Below, one piece after another: positions 6,512 through 14,314 of a stretch of 15,839 bases of DNA (its first letter is position 1; each line of letters starts with the position of its first letter). The position numbers and the translations under genes are program-made. Origin of the DNA: Pavlovales sp. CCMP2436 (taxonomy: Eukaryota; Haptophyta; Pavlovophyceae; Pavlovales); contig MU631599.1 in assembly GCA_026770615.1 (NCBI GenBank), positions 74,752 to 90,590 on the forward strand. Direction: 5' to 3'. Below the pieces are notes generated by a model. It had not been told where the DNA came from and searched no databases. It saw only the letters and a list, made by a program, of their open reading frames with translations.

Positions 6512-7875
6512 TCATTTGAAAGCACAGTCAAACGAGATATCGGGCACACAATCCCGGATTCGGAGCACAGGCTTGTAAATTTGGTTATAAAAGCTGATGG
6601 ATGAAGAACCCTCGAAGTTGCGTGTGATCTTGATTTCGCCTGCGTAAAAAATAAGATCAAAAATCAAATCAGAATCGGCATTTATAAGAGAGTACTGGGT
6701 TGCTGGGTTGAATAGCGCCAAGAGGGAATTCTGCTCGTTAAGAAAACGCGTCACGACGTATTTTAATCGGGGCACATTTGTCCTCTGCGACCCCGTGACC
6801 AGAATTTCGACCGTGATTCGTTTACTCGCGTCAATCACGACACCGGACCTGACGTACGCACAGCTGGCCACGTTTGCAAACGGACGAGAAGGCATGTTCA
6901 AGTTCCAAAACACGTTTAACGTTGTAAACGTATTGAGTCCCAGATTGATTTTATTGGCATTGCTGCCGCTGTGCCGGTCTACTTCGTAATAGATACCGTT
7001 ATTGAAAATACCATAATCGGCCGAAGCAATAAATGACGCGACGTACTTGCCACTGTCGCTATCGAACGAGAGCGCGGCATGACCGAACCTCTGAGTGAAA
7101 CCAGCATACGCCACCGCCGGGCTCATCGTGGCCGCCCACTTTGCGACTACGACCGTCGGGGTGTCCAGTGAGGACCACGTGAAAGTTCGCTGCTGAGTCT
7201 GCCCTGGGATGTATAGGAAAACATTGACCTGGTAAGTTGTCTCGCTCACGACCTCCTCTTGCATGATCTGATTGATCGTGTACAGGGGATCGCGGGCAAT
7301 AAGAGACCGTTGTGTTAAGAAACTGAGCCTCGTTTTTTTGCCCTTCAATCGTAATTTTAACCAAAACTTGTCAATTGTTTGTATGTAATTTGCTAAGAAG
7401 CTCAGCCTCAGCCTCAAAAAGCGCCGTTCTTATTGCCCGCGATCCTCTGTATGTCGACGCTTTGGGGTCCGTCGTAGCTTCGTCCTGAAGCAGTTTAGTA
7501 TCTCCGAGAACGCAGATGCAGCCTGCAGAGATCGGTTTTGCACTCGAAAAACTCCATTACACTCCAACGCCCTTTGTTACCGCATGACCCAGAGAGATTG
7601 GGAGGGACGCTTCCGCCACGTAGGTCAAAGGTGCAGTGTAAAGTGTTTTATCAAACGGGAAAACCAGCTCGTCGATACCCAGTTGCAACCGGTAGTTTTT
7701 TCTTCAATATTTTTGTTAGGTCGCGGGTCTGATTCTGTGGTGTCTCTAGGGACGAGAAACTGAGTTGCGTGACTGCACTCGTCACCCTCGCATAAGGGTC
7801 AATCGCCACGTCCAACCCAGTGGATTCAAGGGCACCATAAACGTTTGACGTTTTTGCTATAAACAAGCTTTACAT
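6512..7875 (-). pseudogene. Putative structural protein, about 450 aa, frameshifted
   Basis: ATG 7873-7875 is followed at once by TAA 7870-7872. Good protein sequence then runs in three successive frames. From about 7866 to 7655 it reads TSNVYGALESTGLDVAIDPY. From about 7670 to 7330 it reads LYTAPLTYVAEASLPI and EATTDPKASTYRGSRAIR, crossing TAA 7557-7559 and TGA 7371-7373. From about 7310 to 6512 it reads ARDPLYTINQIMQEEVV and on to the end. The final 270 residues are uninterrupted and beta-rich, with many Ser, Thr, Asn and aromatics. They look like a capsid-associated or fibre-like protein, but no family is recognised. The position between the discoidin gene and the capsid-region small genes supports a virion role. 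A 23-bp inverted repeat lies inside it. Confidence 0.5.
7281..7451. repeat. 23-bp inverted repeat, arms 7281-7303 and 7429-7451
   Basis: TACAGGGGATCGCGGGCAAT with AAG after it (7281-7303) and CTTATTGCCCGCGATCCTCT with GTA after it (7429-7451) are reverse complements with one mismatch in 23. The loop is 125 bases. The left arm encodes IARDPLY on the minus strand, and the right arm encodes the same peptide on the plus strand. This indicates a small inverted duplication or foldback within the structural-protein pseudogene. Confidence 0.85.
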
Positions 7876-7880
7876 TTTGT

Positions 7881-8204
7881 TTACATCCCACCGGTCCTCC
7901 GCATGGCCATCAGTTTGTCGATAGTCTTGTTGTGGACGTCGAAGACAATCCCGACTGCCTCACGACCGCCCTTGGTATCGAGATTTCCGTACCTCTGGAT
8001 GATTTTCTGAAGAATTATTTTATTTGACATCAGGCGCGATATCTGGTTGTTCTCATCCTGCGGTGATTTGGCAGGCCGTGTCCGAAGATCGCTCATTTTA
8101 CCGATTCGTCTCAACTCGGCATTCGTGAGACCAAGGTTGAGCCCCTCCAGCTGCATTTGACGTCTCGTTTTTGTAGGCAGCGACTGATAATCCTCATACG
8201 CCAT
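7881..8204 (-). CDS. Hypothetical protein, 107 aa, basic and helical
   Basis: An intact frame runs from ATG 8204 to TAA 7881-7883. It is Lys/Arg-rich and predicted helical by eye (TKTRRQMQLEGLNLGLTNAE, then NKIILQKIIQRYGNLD). It has no cysteine and no membrane segment. No family is recognised. It lies between the Pro-rich gene and the putative structural gene in the minus-strand block and slightly overlaps the end of the Pro-rich frame, so the two may be cotranscribed. A basic helical protein beside capsid genes could be a DNA-binding core or minor capsid protein (inference). It is one of the few undamaged genes here. Confidence 0.6.
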   Translation of the reverse strand: MAYEDYQSLPTKTRRQMQLEGLNLGLTNAELRRIGKMSDLRTRPAKSPQDENNQISRLMSNKIILQKIIQRYGNLDTKGGREAVGIVFDVHNKTIDKLMAMRRTGGM

Positions 8205-8938
8205 GGACGAGGACGCCTCTGGGAACTCGGTGTACGCTGATACAATTGTTGCTTTCCGACCCGCACTCTGTCCTGGTGAGGGCTGGGGTGGCTTTCTTCA
8301 CGGGGACATTGACGAGCGGAATAGGTGTTGGTGGTGACGGAGTGGCCGGTGAGAGTGTGACAGCTGGGAGTCCACTAAGCACCTGTAGCGGCCTGTTTGG
8401 CGTTGTCGTGACAGCTGGGAGACCACTGAGTACCGAAAGCGGCATCCTCGGTGAGGCCGTTGCGGGGGTGGCTGGAGACTGGAAAGGCGCCGGAACAACC
8501 GGGCTTGGATATTGGAGGGGCGAGCGAGTTACTAGCTGGGACTGGAAAGCTTGAACGCTACGAACATTTGGAGAGTATGGGGTTGGCATTAGCGGTTCGG
8601 GTAGGCTGGGTTGGGATATACTCGGGCTGGGGGTTATAGGTCGTCGGCGGCATGATACCCGAATTTTGAATTGGTCGGCGTATTGGTTGTGCTCCTAGAG
8701 CGCGAGCTCGCATTTCGGTTGGAGACAAAAGTGGGCTGTATATGACGCTTGGACCTCCACCGACACCTTGACGTGCAGCAAAGTTTGTCCGCTGGGCGGT
8801 GAATGGCTGAAGTCGCTCGGGAATAACTGTGCGGTTTAAAAATGGAGTTCCATCCGTATCGTTCACGGTATCGGTGTAGATTACACGCTGGTATGCCGTC
8901 GATAACGATTTTGCAACCCGCTCTGTGCGATCCAACAT
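8194..8938 (-). pseudogene. Proline-rich protein, about 245 aa, one frameshift
   Basis: ATG 8938 opens MLDRTERVAKSLSTAYQRVI and stays open to TAG 8558-8560. From about 8590 another frame continues the same Pro/Ser/Thr-rich style (MPTPYSPNVRSVQAF) to 8194. A one-base indel near 8560-8595 explains the split. The first 80 residues are globular-looking; the rest is low-complexity and Pro-rich, suggesting a flexible or linker-like virion protein. A 17-residue tandem repeat (PLSVLSGLPAVT and PLQVLSGLPAVT) lies in the second part. No family is recognised. It is followed by, and slightly overlaps, the 107-aa gene. Confidence 0.5.
8341..8442 (-). repeat. Tandem 51-bp coding repeat, two copies
   Basis: Two adjacent 51-bp units each encode a 17-residue block beginning PLxVLSGLPAVT inside the Pro-rich protein. 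The unit length is a multiple of three, so the duplication preserved the reading frame while the gene was functional. Confidence 0.75.
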
Positions 8939-9165
8939 GATTTTTGTGTTTTGTGGGATTATCACCGGTATCTAGCTAAACACGAGTTTCTCGCTGAGCG
9001 CATGGTGGTGCACTCCGGTCCAATACCGACGTCTCCCAGCGCCAAAGATCGGGTGGAGTGCTCCATCGTAAGGCTGTCCGTTCTAAATGAAATTTGTTGT
9101 GCGATTGCGAGGATCGGTGTCGAGCCATCTTTCGGTTTCTTATTGGTATGCCATAAACACACATT

Positions 9166-9939
9166 TTAAATTGATTTTATCTTGTTTTTCGTGTATGTCA
9201 GTTTGGCAAACTTATTATAAATAAGTGCGTTTGAGACGTCTAAGAACATGAACCGGTGCGAATCTCCTCCTGGGGGGATGCAGTGGTTGTACAGCTCCTG
9301 GAACTCGGCCTTGTCACGAGGAACGAGCTCGTCTCGAATAGAATCCAACTCTCTTAAATTGCTGACTCGGAACATAAAAAGGGCCGAGATGATCTTGCGT
9401 ATCGTTAATGGGATCGAGCGGTACGTCTGCGTGATTACCCAGATGCTTACACGCAAATGCCGCCTATTGCAAATGAGCTTCTCGAATGACGCACGCAGGG
9501 TATTGTCCTTAAGGCTCGCCATAAAATCGTCCACGATTACAAGCGTGTTTTGCTTCTTCTTTGATGTCAACTCCAATTTTGCTATCAGTGCCTCGAGTGA
9601 ATTTTTTGTGAGTTCGTGGTGTACTTTGTCGTGTTTCTTGAAGGGCGAGTCAGCCATGGATGCAAACGATGTTGCCGGCACGAACAAATGAACTGCATTG
9701 AACACCCCGGCGTAAATTACAGGGTCCGTCTGAGTCAAAAGTGCCGTGCTTGAAGATGTCTAACCGGATCTAGGTTGACCTAAGAAAACCGCAAACATGG
9801 CCTGGTTGGGAAGAGGAGGTGGAATCTGGCCTAGCGGGGAATCAACCGAGAATCGAGGAATTGCTAGGGAAATGTTGTTCTCCTCTTTTACCACGTTTGC
9901 TGATTTTACAGATGTGTCTTCTGTTGGAAGTTCTGCCAT
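9166..9939 (-). pseudogene. Packaging ATPase (A32-like, FtsK/HerA superfamily) with stop in Walker A
   Basis: A single frame of 257 codons runs from ATG 9939 to TAA 9166-9168. The P-loop reads GQPRSG (54-59), then TAG (codon 60, bases 9760-9762), then TS. The stop thus replaces the invariant Walker A lysine. Walker B follows as NTLVIVDDFMA (Asp137-Asp138 of the full frame), then WVITQTYRSIP, the Gln-containing sensor segment typical of A32-type genome-packaging ATPases. The enzyme pumps viral DNA into capsids. Everything else in the frame is clean, so a single nonsense codon truncates the protein at 59 residues. It lies 32 bases after the 146-aa gene. A TATACACA word lies 7 bases before the ATG. 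Confidence 0.85.
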
Positions 9940-9946
9940 CGTGTTT

Positions 9947-9954
9947 TGTGTATA
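9947..9954 (-). promoter_or_regulatory. TATACACA element upstream of the ATPase
   Basis: TATACACA on the minus strand ends 7 bases before ATG 9939, in the short gap after the 146-aa gene. It is one of three similar TATA(A)(C)CACA words close to starts of this element's genes. Confidence 0.3.
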
Positions 9955-9970
9955 ACGTAACCCTTTTTTT

Positions 9971-10411
9971 TTATATGTATTGCATCGGCGGTCTTGAAGG
10001 TGGCTGCATCTGGTATCTGAGGGGAGGCGGTGGAGGTGCCTGTGTTGGCTCTTCTGTTTTACTTTCTTCTTGACGATTTGCTGCTGAAGCATTTGTGTTA
10101 AACCCGTACTTTGACGCAAGCTTGACCGCTAACTCGTAAACCGTGATTGCATCACTTTGCCTTTTCAACTCTAATGCTGCTGCGACACGAATGGCTTTTA
10201 GATCAGCAAGAATTTCCAATCTGCGGGCGTTTGCCTTTAGGTAGTTCAGTTTCTGCTTTTCGGAGAGGGTGCGTTTAACTTTTACCGGTGGTGGCACATC
10301 TAAAGGTTCTTGAACAGGTGCCTGGACCGGTGTCTGGACGGGTGCAATCTTTACCTCAGTTTCTTCCTCGGTTATTGTGTTGAATTGCAGTAGGATTTGT
10401 ATCTTTTCCAT
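9971..10411 (-). CDS. Hypothetical protein, 146 aa, Pro-rich ends and basic helical core
   Basis: An intact frame runs from ATG 10411 to TAA 9971-9973. Residues about 20-45 are Pro/Val/Gln-rich with short repeats (PVQTPVQAPVQEP). Residues about 47-100 form a Lys/Arg/Leu/Ala-rich helix, probably coiled coil (RTLSEKQKLNYLKANARRLE). The tail is Gln/Pro-rich. No family is recognised. It is the first gene of the minus-strand block, divergent from the penton gene across a 98-bp gap, and is followed by the ATPase. A scaffold or DNA-binding virion protein is possible, but this is inference. It has no damage. Confidence 0.6.
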   Translation of the reverse strand: MEKIQILLQFNTITEEETEVKIAPVQTPVQAPVQEPLDVPPPVKVKRTLSEKQKLNYLKANARRLEILADLKAIRVAAALELKRQSDAITVYELAVKLASKYGFNTNASAANRQEESKTEEPTQAPPPPPLRYQMQPPSRPPMQYI

Positions 10412-10509
10412 TGTGATTAAGAATTGTTTTTATGATATACATCGCCGACATTTTAAATCAAAATGGTACAAAAGAGTCTAAATATGACGGATAGGGAATA
10501 TGGATAAAA
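10412..10509. promoter_or_regulatory. Divergent promoter region between the 146-aa gene and penton
   Basis: This AT-rich 98-bp gap separates two genes that point away from each other. It contains TATGATATAC, TTTTAAAT and TAAATATG stretches. Both leftward and rightward transcription of the structural block would have to start here or nearby. No specific factor site is recognised. Confidence 0.4.
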
Positions 10510-11646
10510 ATGACAAGCGATAATACACAGATGGTTCTTCATCGACAGTTCTTAGCTTCAAAACAGGCTGATCGATACATGATCTCTATAGACCGCACTG
10601 ACTCACTGCAGTTCGATTTAGCACCTGGCATTTCTCTTAAAGCACACGAGAATATGTTCGTCAGGGTTCAATCTGCAAGTATCTCAATTGTGCAGTGCAA
10701 CGTGAATTCAACCAACAACAAACTCGTGTTGTTCTATGGGGCGTCCTTGACGCTGACGGCCACGATACAGATTGGAAATTACACCAGTGGCACTGATCTT
10801 GCTACGGCAATGAATGCGACCACCGGGTTTGGCACCTCTGGCCTAACCGTATCCTACTCAAAATTCTCAAATAAACTCACGTTTTCTCACAGTCAGTCAG
10901 CGTCAATCACAATTGTTACGGCGACGTTGACAATGCAACTCATCGGCATGAACGAGCTAAACAATCTGATAGTCCCCACGGGCGTTGCAACCACGACACC
11001 TCGAATGCTTGATCTCTCCGGCGTCCGGTCTGTAATTATCGCATGCGAGTCGTTTGAGCTTGATTGCATGGACAGCCTGAAAACCGTTGGGGAGAGTACT
11101 ACGAACCTTCTTCTTTACATACCTCAATCGGTTGCGTATGGCGATATTTTGACCTATAAAACGGACTCTTCTCCTTTCATGAGCGCGAGGAGACGCAACT
11201 TGTCCACGATCTTAATCCAGCTATTAGACGAAAATCAAAACCCGTATGACACTCAGGGTCTACCATGGTCTTGCGTGATCGACGTTGAGTTGCACGAGTC
11301 TTTGATTAAAAATCTTGCGCAATCGCACTATATAGCACAATCTTCGATGCAGTGTGGACGGTTTCTCGGGCGTGTTGCTGGATTTGGGGCTTGGGCTCTC
11401 CCTGCTGTTCAACGTTTTGGAAATACCGTTGGAGAATACCTTCACAAGGGATCTATGATTGGAGCTCGTGTTGCAAAAGTTGCCAGATCTGGTCTGGACG
11501 AAATTGAAAGGAGCGACCTCGGTCGTGTACCGGGCGTAGGTGAGCTCATTGGCGTCGGTCGGGATGCCACGAACGTCCTTGATATGGCTTCGCGTGCCGC
11601 AGGTCGAGCCGGGGACGTTGCTTCGCGCGTTGAGCAATCAAAGTAG
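10510..11646 (+). CDS. Penton-type minor capsid protein
   Basis: An intact 378-codon frame runs from ATG 10510 to TAG 11644-11646. The N-terminal part is beta-rich. Its segment QIGNYTSGTDLATAMNATTG, followed by LTVSYSKFSNKLTFSHS, is the 'G-N-Y-x-x-x-x-L-A-x-x-x-N ... V-x-Y ... N-K-x-x-F' pattern typical of penton or minor-capsid single-jelly-roll proteins in PLVs and related viruses. It forms capsid vertices with the MCP encoded just downstream. The last 100 residues (from about 278) are different: rich in Gly, Ala, Val and Arg, helical, and lacking the jelly-roll pattern. It is followed at 180 bp by the MCP in the same direction. It has no lesions, unlike most neighbours. Confidence 0.75.
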   Translation: MTSDNTQMVLHRQFLASKQADRYMISIDRTDSLQFDLAPGISLKAHENMFVRVQSASISIVQCNVNSTNNKLVLFYGASLTLTATIQIGNYTSGTDLATAMNATTGFGTSGLTVSYSKFSNKLTFSHSQSASITIVTATLTMQLIGMNELNNLIVPTGVATTTPRMLDLSGVRSVIIACESFELDCMDSLKTVGESTTNLLLYIPQSVAYGDILTYKTDSSPFMSARRRNLSTILIQLLDENQNPYDTQGLPWSCVIDVELHESLIKNLAQSHYIAQSSMQCGRFLGRVAGFGAWALPAVQRFGNTVGEYLHKGSMIGARVAKVARSGLDEIERSDLGRVPGVGELIGVGRDATNVLDMASRAAGRAGDVASRVEQSK

Positions 11647-11803
11647 CTCCGCGGGCTTACAACCCAGTTTAAACGAACTGCAAACTCGCAGAGTGGTTAA
11701 TGCGCAAACAAAAATATCAAAACACACAAAAATCAAGACAATCCCATGATGAAATGATCCCAGGTGGTCTCCTGGCGGTCTGAATTAAAATCTCTTGTCA
11801 TGC

Positions 11804-11814
11804 TATAACCACAC
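11804..11814 (+). promoter_or_regulatory. TATAACCACAC element upstream of the MCP
   Basis: TATAACCACAC ends 11 bases before the MCP ATG at 11826, in the 179-bp gap after the penton gene. It resembles the words before the 3915 gene and before the ATPase. An ATTAAA hexamer at 11784-11789 could end the penton transcript. Confidence 0.3.
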
Positions 11815-11825
11815 GTTTGAGCGAA

Positions 11826-13100
11826 ATGTCATCAGAGGCTCTCCCCGACTATTTTAATTATGTCCCACGCCCGGTCGCACCGCCCGCAGAGATGCTAAGA
11901 CATTATTTGACTTCAACGGGCGGTGGGGCTCCGCAGACTGGTGGTGCAAAGGCTGAGTTCTCAATTCCGTGCTCGAACCCGGGCCTCCACCTCGACCCTT
12001 CGCAGACTGTTCTCTCGTTCCAAATCAACAACAACAACAACACAGGACCTATGACGCTCGACGGTGGTGCCCATGCCATTATCCAGAGCATCAACGTCTT
12101 CTTCGGAAGCGTGCACATTAGCTCGATTGACGAATATGGCGCTCTTTTTGCGCTAACCCAGGATTTTACAACGGACCTTGACTCGCTTCGTTCTTCAGGG
12201 ACGGTTCGCGGCGTGGCCGATTTCCTCCCCGGTGGGGTTGCCACTTTGGCAAACATCAAGGACGTTTACTACTCACGGAACGGTGCTACGATTGCCGCTA
12301 GTGGATCTCTCATGGTGGCCCTTCCGTTGATGTCGGTGCTTGGCACGCTCGCCATGAAAGCCCTACCCCTCAGCCAACTTCAGGATTCGATAAAGCTCGA
12401 AATCAAGTGGGCTACGCAGACCAATTGGGGCACTTTTGCTGACGCGGCGTCGGCTATTTCTGGATGCACGGTCAGCGACATCAAGCTTCACATCAGCCAG
12501 GTCCGTCTCGATGGTGCCGTAGAGCGCGCAATGATGGACAGCCTCGGCGGGATTGTCCACTGCCCTACCCTGGACTATTCCCACTTCAGATCCACCGTGG
12601 CCCCGAACACAGGGTTCATCAACATGCAGATTCCGATCCACGTGAGTCAAGCCTGCGACATTTTTGTCGTCCTCCGCGAGTCTGCGGTCACGAACGGGTT
12701 TTCCCGAAAGATGATTTCGCAGCGCACCAAGGCCGGGATGATTGACTCAGGTTTAGGGTCGGGGCTACCGTGATCCCTCAGACAGCCATTAACTGCACCG
12801 GTAGTGCTGCCGAGGCTCGCTTTGAACTGGCTCGCACGTTTGGCTCTGGTGTCTCGGACGCGTCTGCACGCTCGTGCATCTCCGCCGAACAGTTCTTGAC
12901 CGATGGGTACGCTGTCGGCTTGTCCCTGCAGGCGTTTCCGTAGACTGATGCTCTCTCTGACGGTGTCTCTACCCGCAACATGCGTCGTGTTTGAGTCGAA
13001 GATTAGCGCAAGCAACCCAGCCTGCTACCTCGACGTCTGGGTGCAGCATGAGAAGCTCATCGTGTGCCAGAATGGGCTGATGACGTATGAAGAAGCTTAA
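11826..13100 (+). pseudogene. Major capsid protein (double jelly-roll), broken in its C-terminal quarter
   Basis: ATG 11826 opens 315 clean codons to TGA 12771-12773. The N-terminal third contains GGAKAEFSIPCSNPGLHLD, then QTVLSFQINNNN, then IIQSINVFFGSVHISSIDEY with a following tyrosine-led helix. This is the pattern of PLV double-jelly-roll MCPs, which form the hexameric capsomers. The protein continues beyond the stop: frame 2 reads VIPQTAINCTGSAAEAR to TAG 12941-12943 and on to about 12990. The original frame then resumes with KISASNPACYLDVWVQHEKL to TAA 13098-13100. The lesions are therefore two frameshifts (within 12743-12773 and about 12960-12995) and one nonsense codon. The intended length is about 424 residues, short but reasonable for the family. 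It lies downstream of the penton gene. Confidence 0.85.
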
Positions 13101-13150
13101 AATCCAAAAAAGCCAAAACACCGTAAACAACATCGATCTTTTGTGAGCTA

Positions 13151-13435
13151 TCACGGTCTAGACGCTCGATCCAAAATGAGATCCGGATGGAAATCCTGCT
13201 CGCTCTTTATTGATTCTTTTACCATATACTTTAGTATTCTAAAAGATAATCTGAGAATTACAGAGAACAATTTCTACAATCACAAAAAACTTTTTTGCAA
13301 ATTCTTCCTATGGGCGCCGTGGGCAACCTCCAGAACTTCCCCTATTTTCATCTGAGTGCGCAATTGCTCATTGTACCGAGCACGTTTCCCATGTGCTCCT
13401 CCTTTATGATCGTGCTCAAACCCGTGCGCGTTCAT
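13151..13435 (-). pseudogene. Possible small His-rich protein, two stops
   Basis: ATG 13435 opens 51 residues (MNAHGFEHDHKGGAHGKRAR, then YNEQLRTQMKIGEVLEVAHG) to TGA 13280-13282. After a nearby TAG the same frame stays open to TGA 13151-13153, with ILKYMVKESIKSEQDFHPDL in that part. This could be a roughly 95-codon gene with two stops, convergent with the MCP. It has no recognised family. It lies at the right edge of the viral region, before the repeats begin. Support is limited to composition and frame continuity. Confidence 0.3.
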
Positions 13436-13586
13436 ATTTGATCAGGGATGTTGTGTTGTTTCTAAAAAAGATGGGACTCTGGTGTACTGCCAAAACTTTA
13501 AAAAATGATGGCGGCAAAAAAGACGGGAGGCTGGTTGAGTGGTCCCGCGCGCGGCGGCAAAAGACGGGAGGCGATCAGGGGCCGCC

Positions 13587-13744
13587 GAACTTCTGCAAAC
13601 TTCTGCGAAAAACCTGCAGCGCCACCAATTAATCCGCCACGATCTTGCATGATCCACGCGCAGCCGCCACGATCCTTTAACTGCTCCACCGCCTACGAAC
13701 TTCTGCGAAACTTCTGCGAAAAACCTGCAGCGCGCCACCAATTA
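13587..13744. repeat. Direct repeat, about 46 bp, copies 110 bp apart
   Basis: GAACTTCTGC...CACCAATTAA occurs at 13587-13632 and again at 13697-13744, differing by a few bases and a 2-bp insertion. Each copy itself contains two ACTTCTGC(G/A)AA words. A shorter pair, AAAAGACGGGAGGC, lies just upstream (about 13520 and 13560), and GCCACGATC recurs three times between and after the copies. The region is a patchwork of local duplications and makes the frames across it unreliable. Confidence 0.8.
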
Positions 13745-13800
13745 AAATTTCCACCACGATTCGCCACGATCGACCGCCCCCCCCAACCCTAGTTCCTTCT

Positions 13801-13920
13801 GCGATCCACCAAGATCCACCAAGATCCACCATGAACTACCATTATCTACCATGAACTACCACGATCCACCGCGATCCACCGAGATCCACTACGATCCACC
13901 GAGATCCACCACGCACACCC
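13801..13920. repeat. 10-bp minisatellite, about 12 units
   Basis: Twelve consecutive 10-bp units with consensus NNGATCCACC, in perfect register. Units 4-6 are degenerate (ATGAACTACC, ATTATCTACC) and the last is ACGCACACCC. The period equals about one DNA helical turn. It is flanked on the left by the direct-repeat patchwork and on the right by a CACACCCGC run. No gene is supported across it. Confidence 0.9.
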
Positions 13921-14314
13921 GCACACCCGCAATACAACCATAAACATCCACGCAGCAAATATGAGCGACTTACGAAACATACGCGAAAACAACAAATACG
14001 CGCAACACACGAAGCACACGGGAGGCTTTGTCGAAGCAAACTGGAGCAAGCCCAGGGCGGAAAAAGAATTGGTGGCCATGGGGGGGAGTAGTAGGGCACA
14101 CTGCGCACGGCGCACTGTAAGAAGTCCGAGGAAATTGAACTCCGTTCTCGTATTTTCTTCGCCAAAACACGTCGGACCTGCATCGGGCATGTTAAATTCG
14201 CCTCTTCCGGGCTTGGGTGAGCCCAAAAGGTAAAAGCGCAAAGAGCCTTCACGGGCCGGCCACGACGGGACTTGAACTCCCGTTTTCATTTATGGGCGCC
14301 GAATATTTAATTGA
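13921..14314. other. Flank without a confident gene
   Basis: A plus-strand frame from ATG 13961 begins MSDLRNIRENNKYAQHTKHT and stays open to 14233, but its composition changes after about 45 codons and nothing in it is recognised. On the minus strand, 14266-14282 resembles a tRNA T-arm or B box (GAGTTCAAGTCCCG), with a diverged copy near 14131-14150. No complete tRNA can be folded by eye. This may be a host first exon, a tRNA-derived SINE fragment, or neither. Confidence 0.3.

Noticed and set aside
11903..12259. 118-codon frame antisense to the MCP
   Set aside because: A shadow of the strongly supported capsid frame; no motif of its own.
700..12943. Reassigned genetic code (TAA/TAG read as an amino acid), given many in-frame TAA and TAG codons
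   Set aside because: One TAG replaces a Walker A lysine while a TAA sits at a helicase glutamine position, so no single amino acid fits. In-frame TGA codons and several frameshifts are also present. Intact genes here end in TAA or TAG.
13801..13920. CRISPR-like array
   Set aside because: The units are 10 bp and contiguous, with no spacers; this is a minisatellite in eukaryotic DNA.
13842..14289. Long minus-strand frames over the minisatellite and flank
   Set aside because: They cross the 10-bp repeat, which gives a repetitive Gly-Ser-Arg-Trp pattern, and have no recognisable domain.
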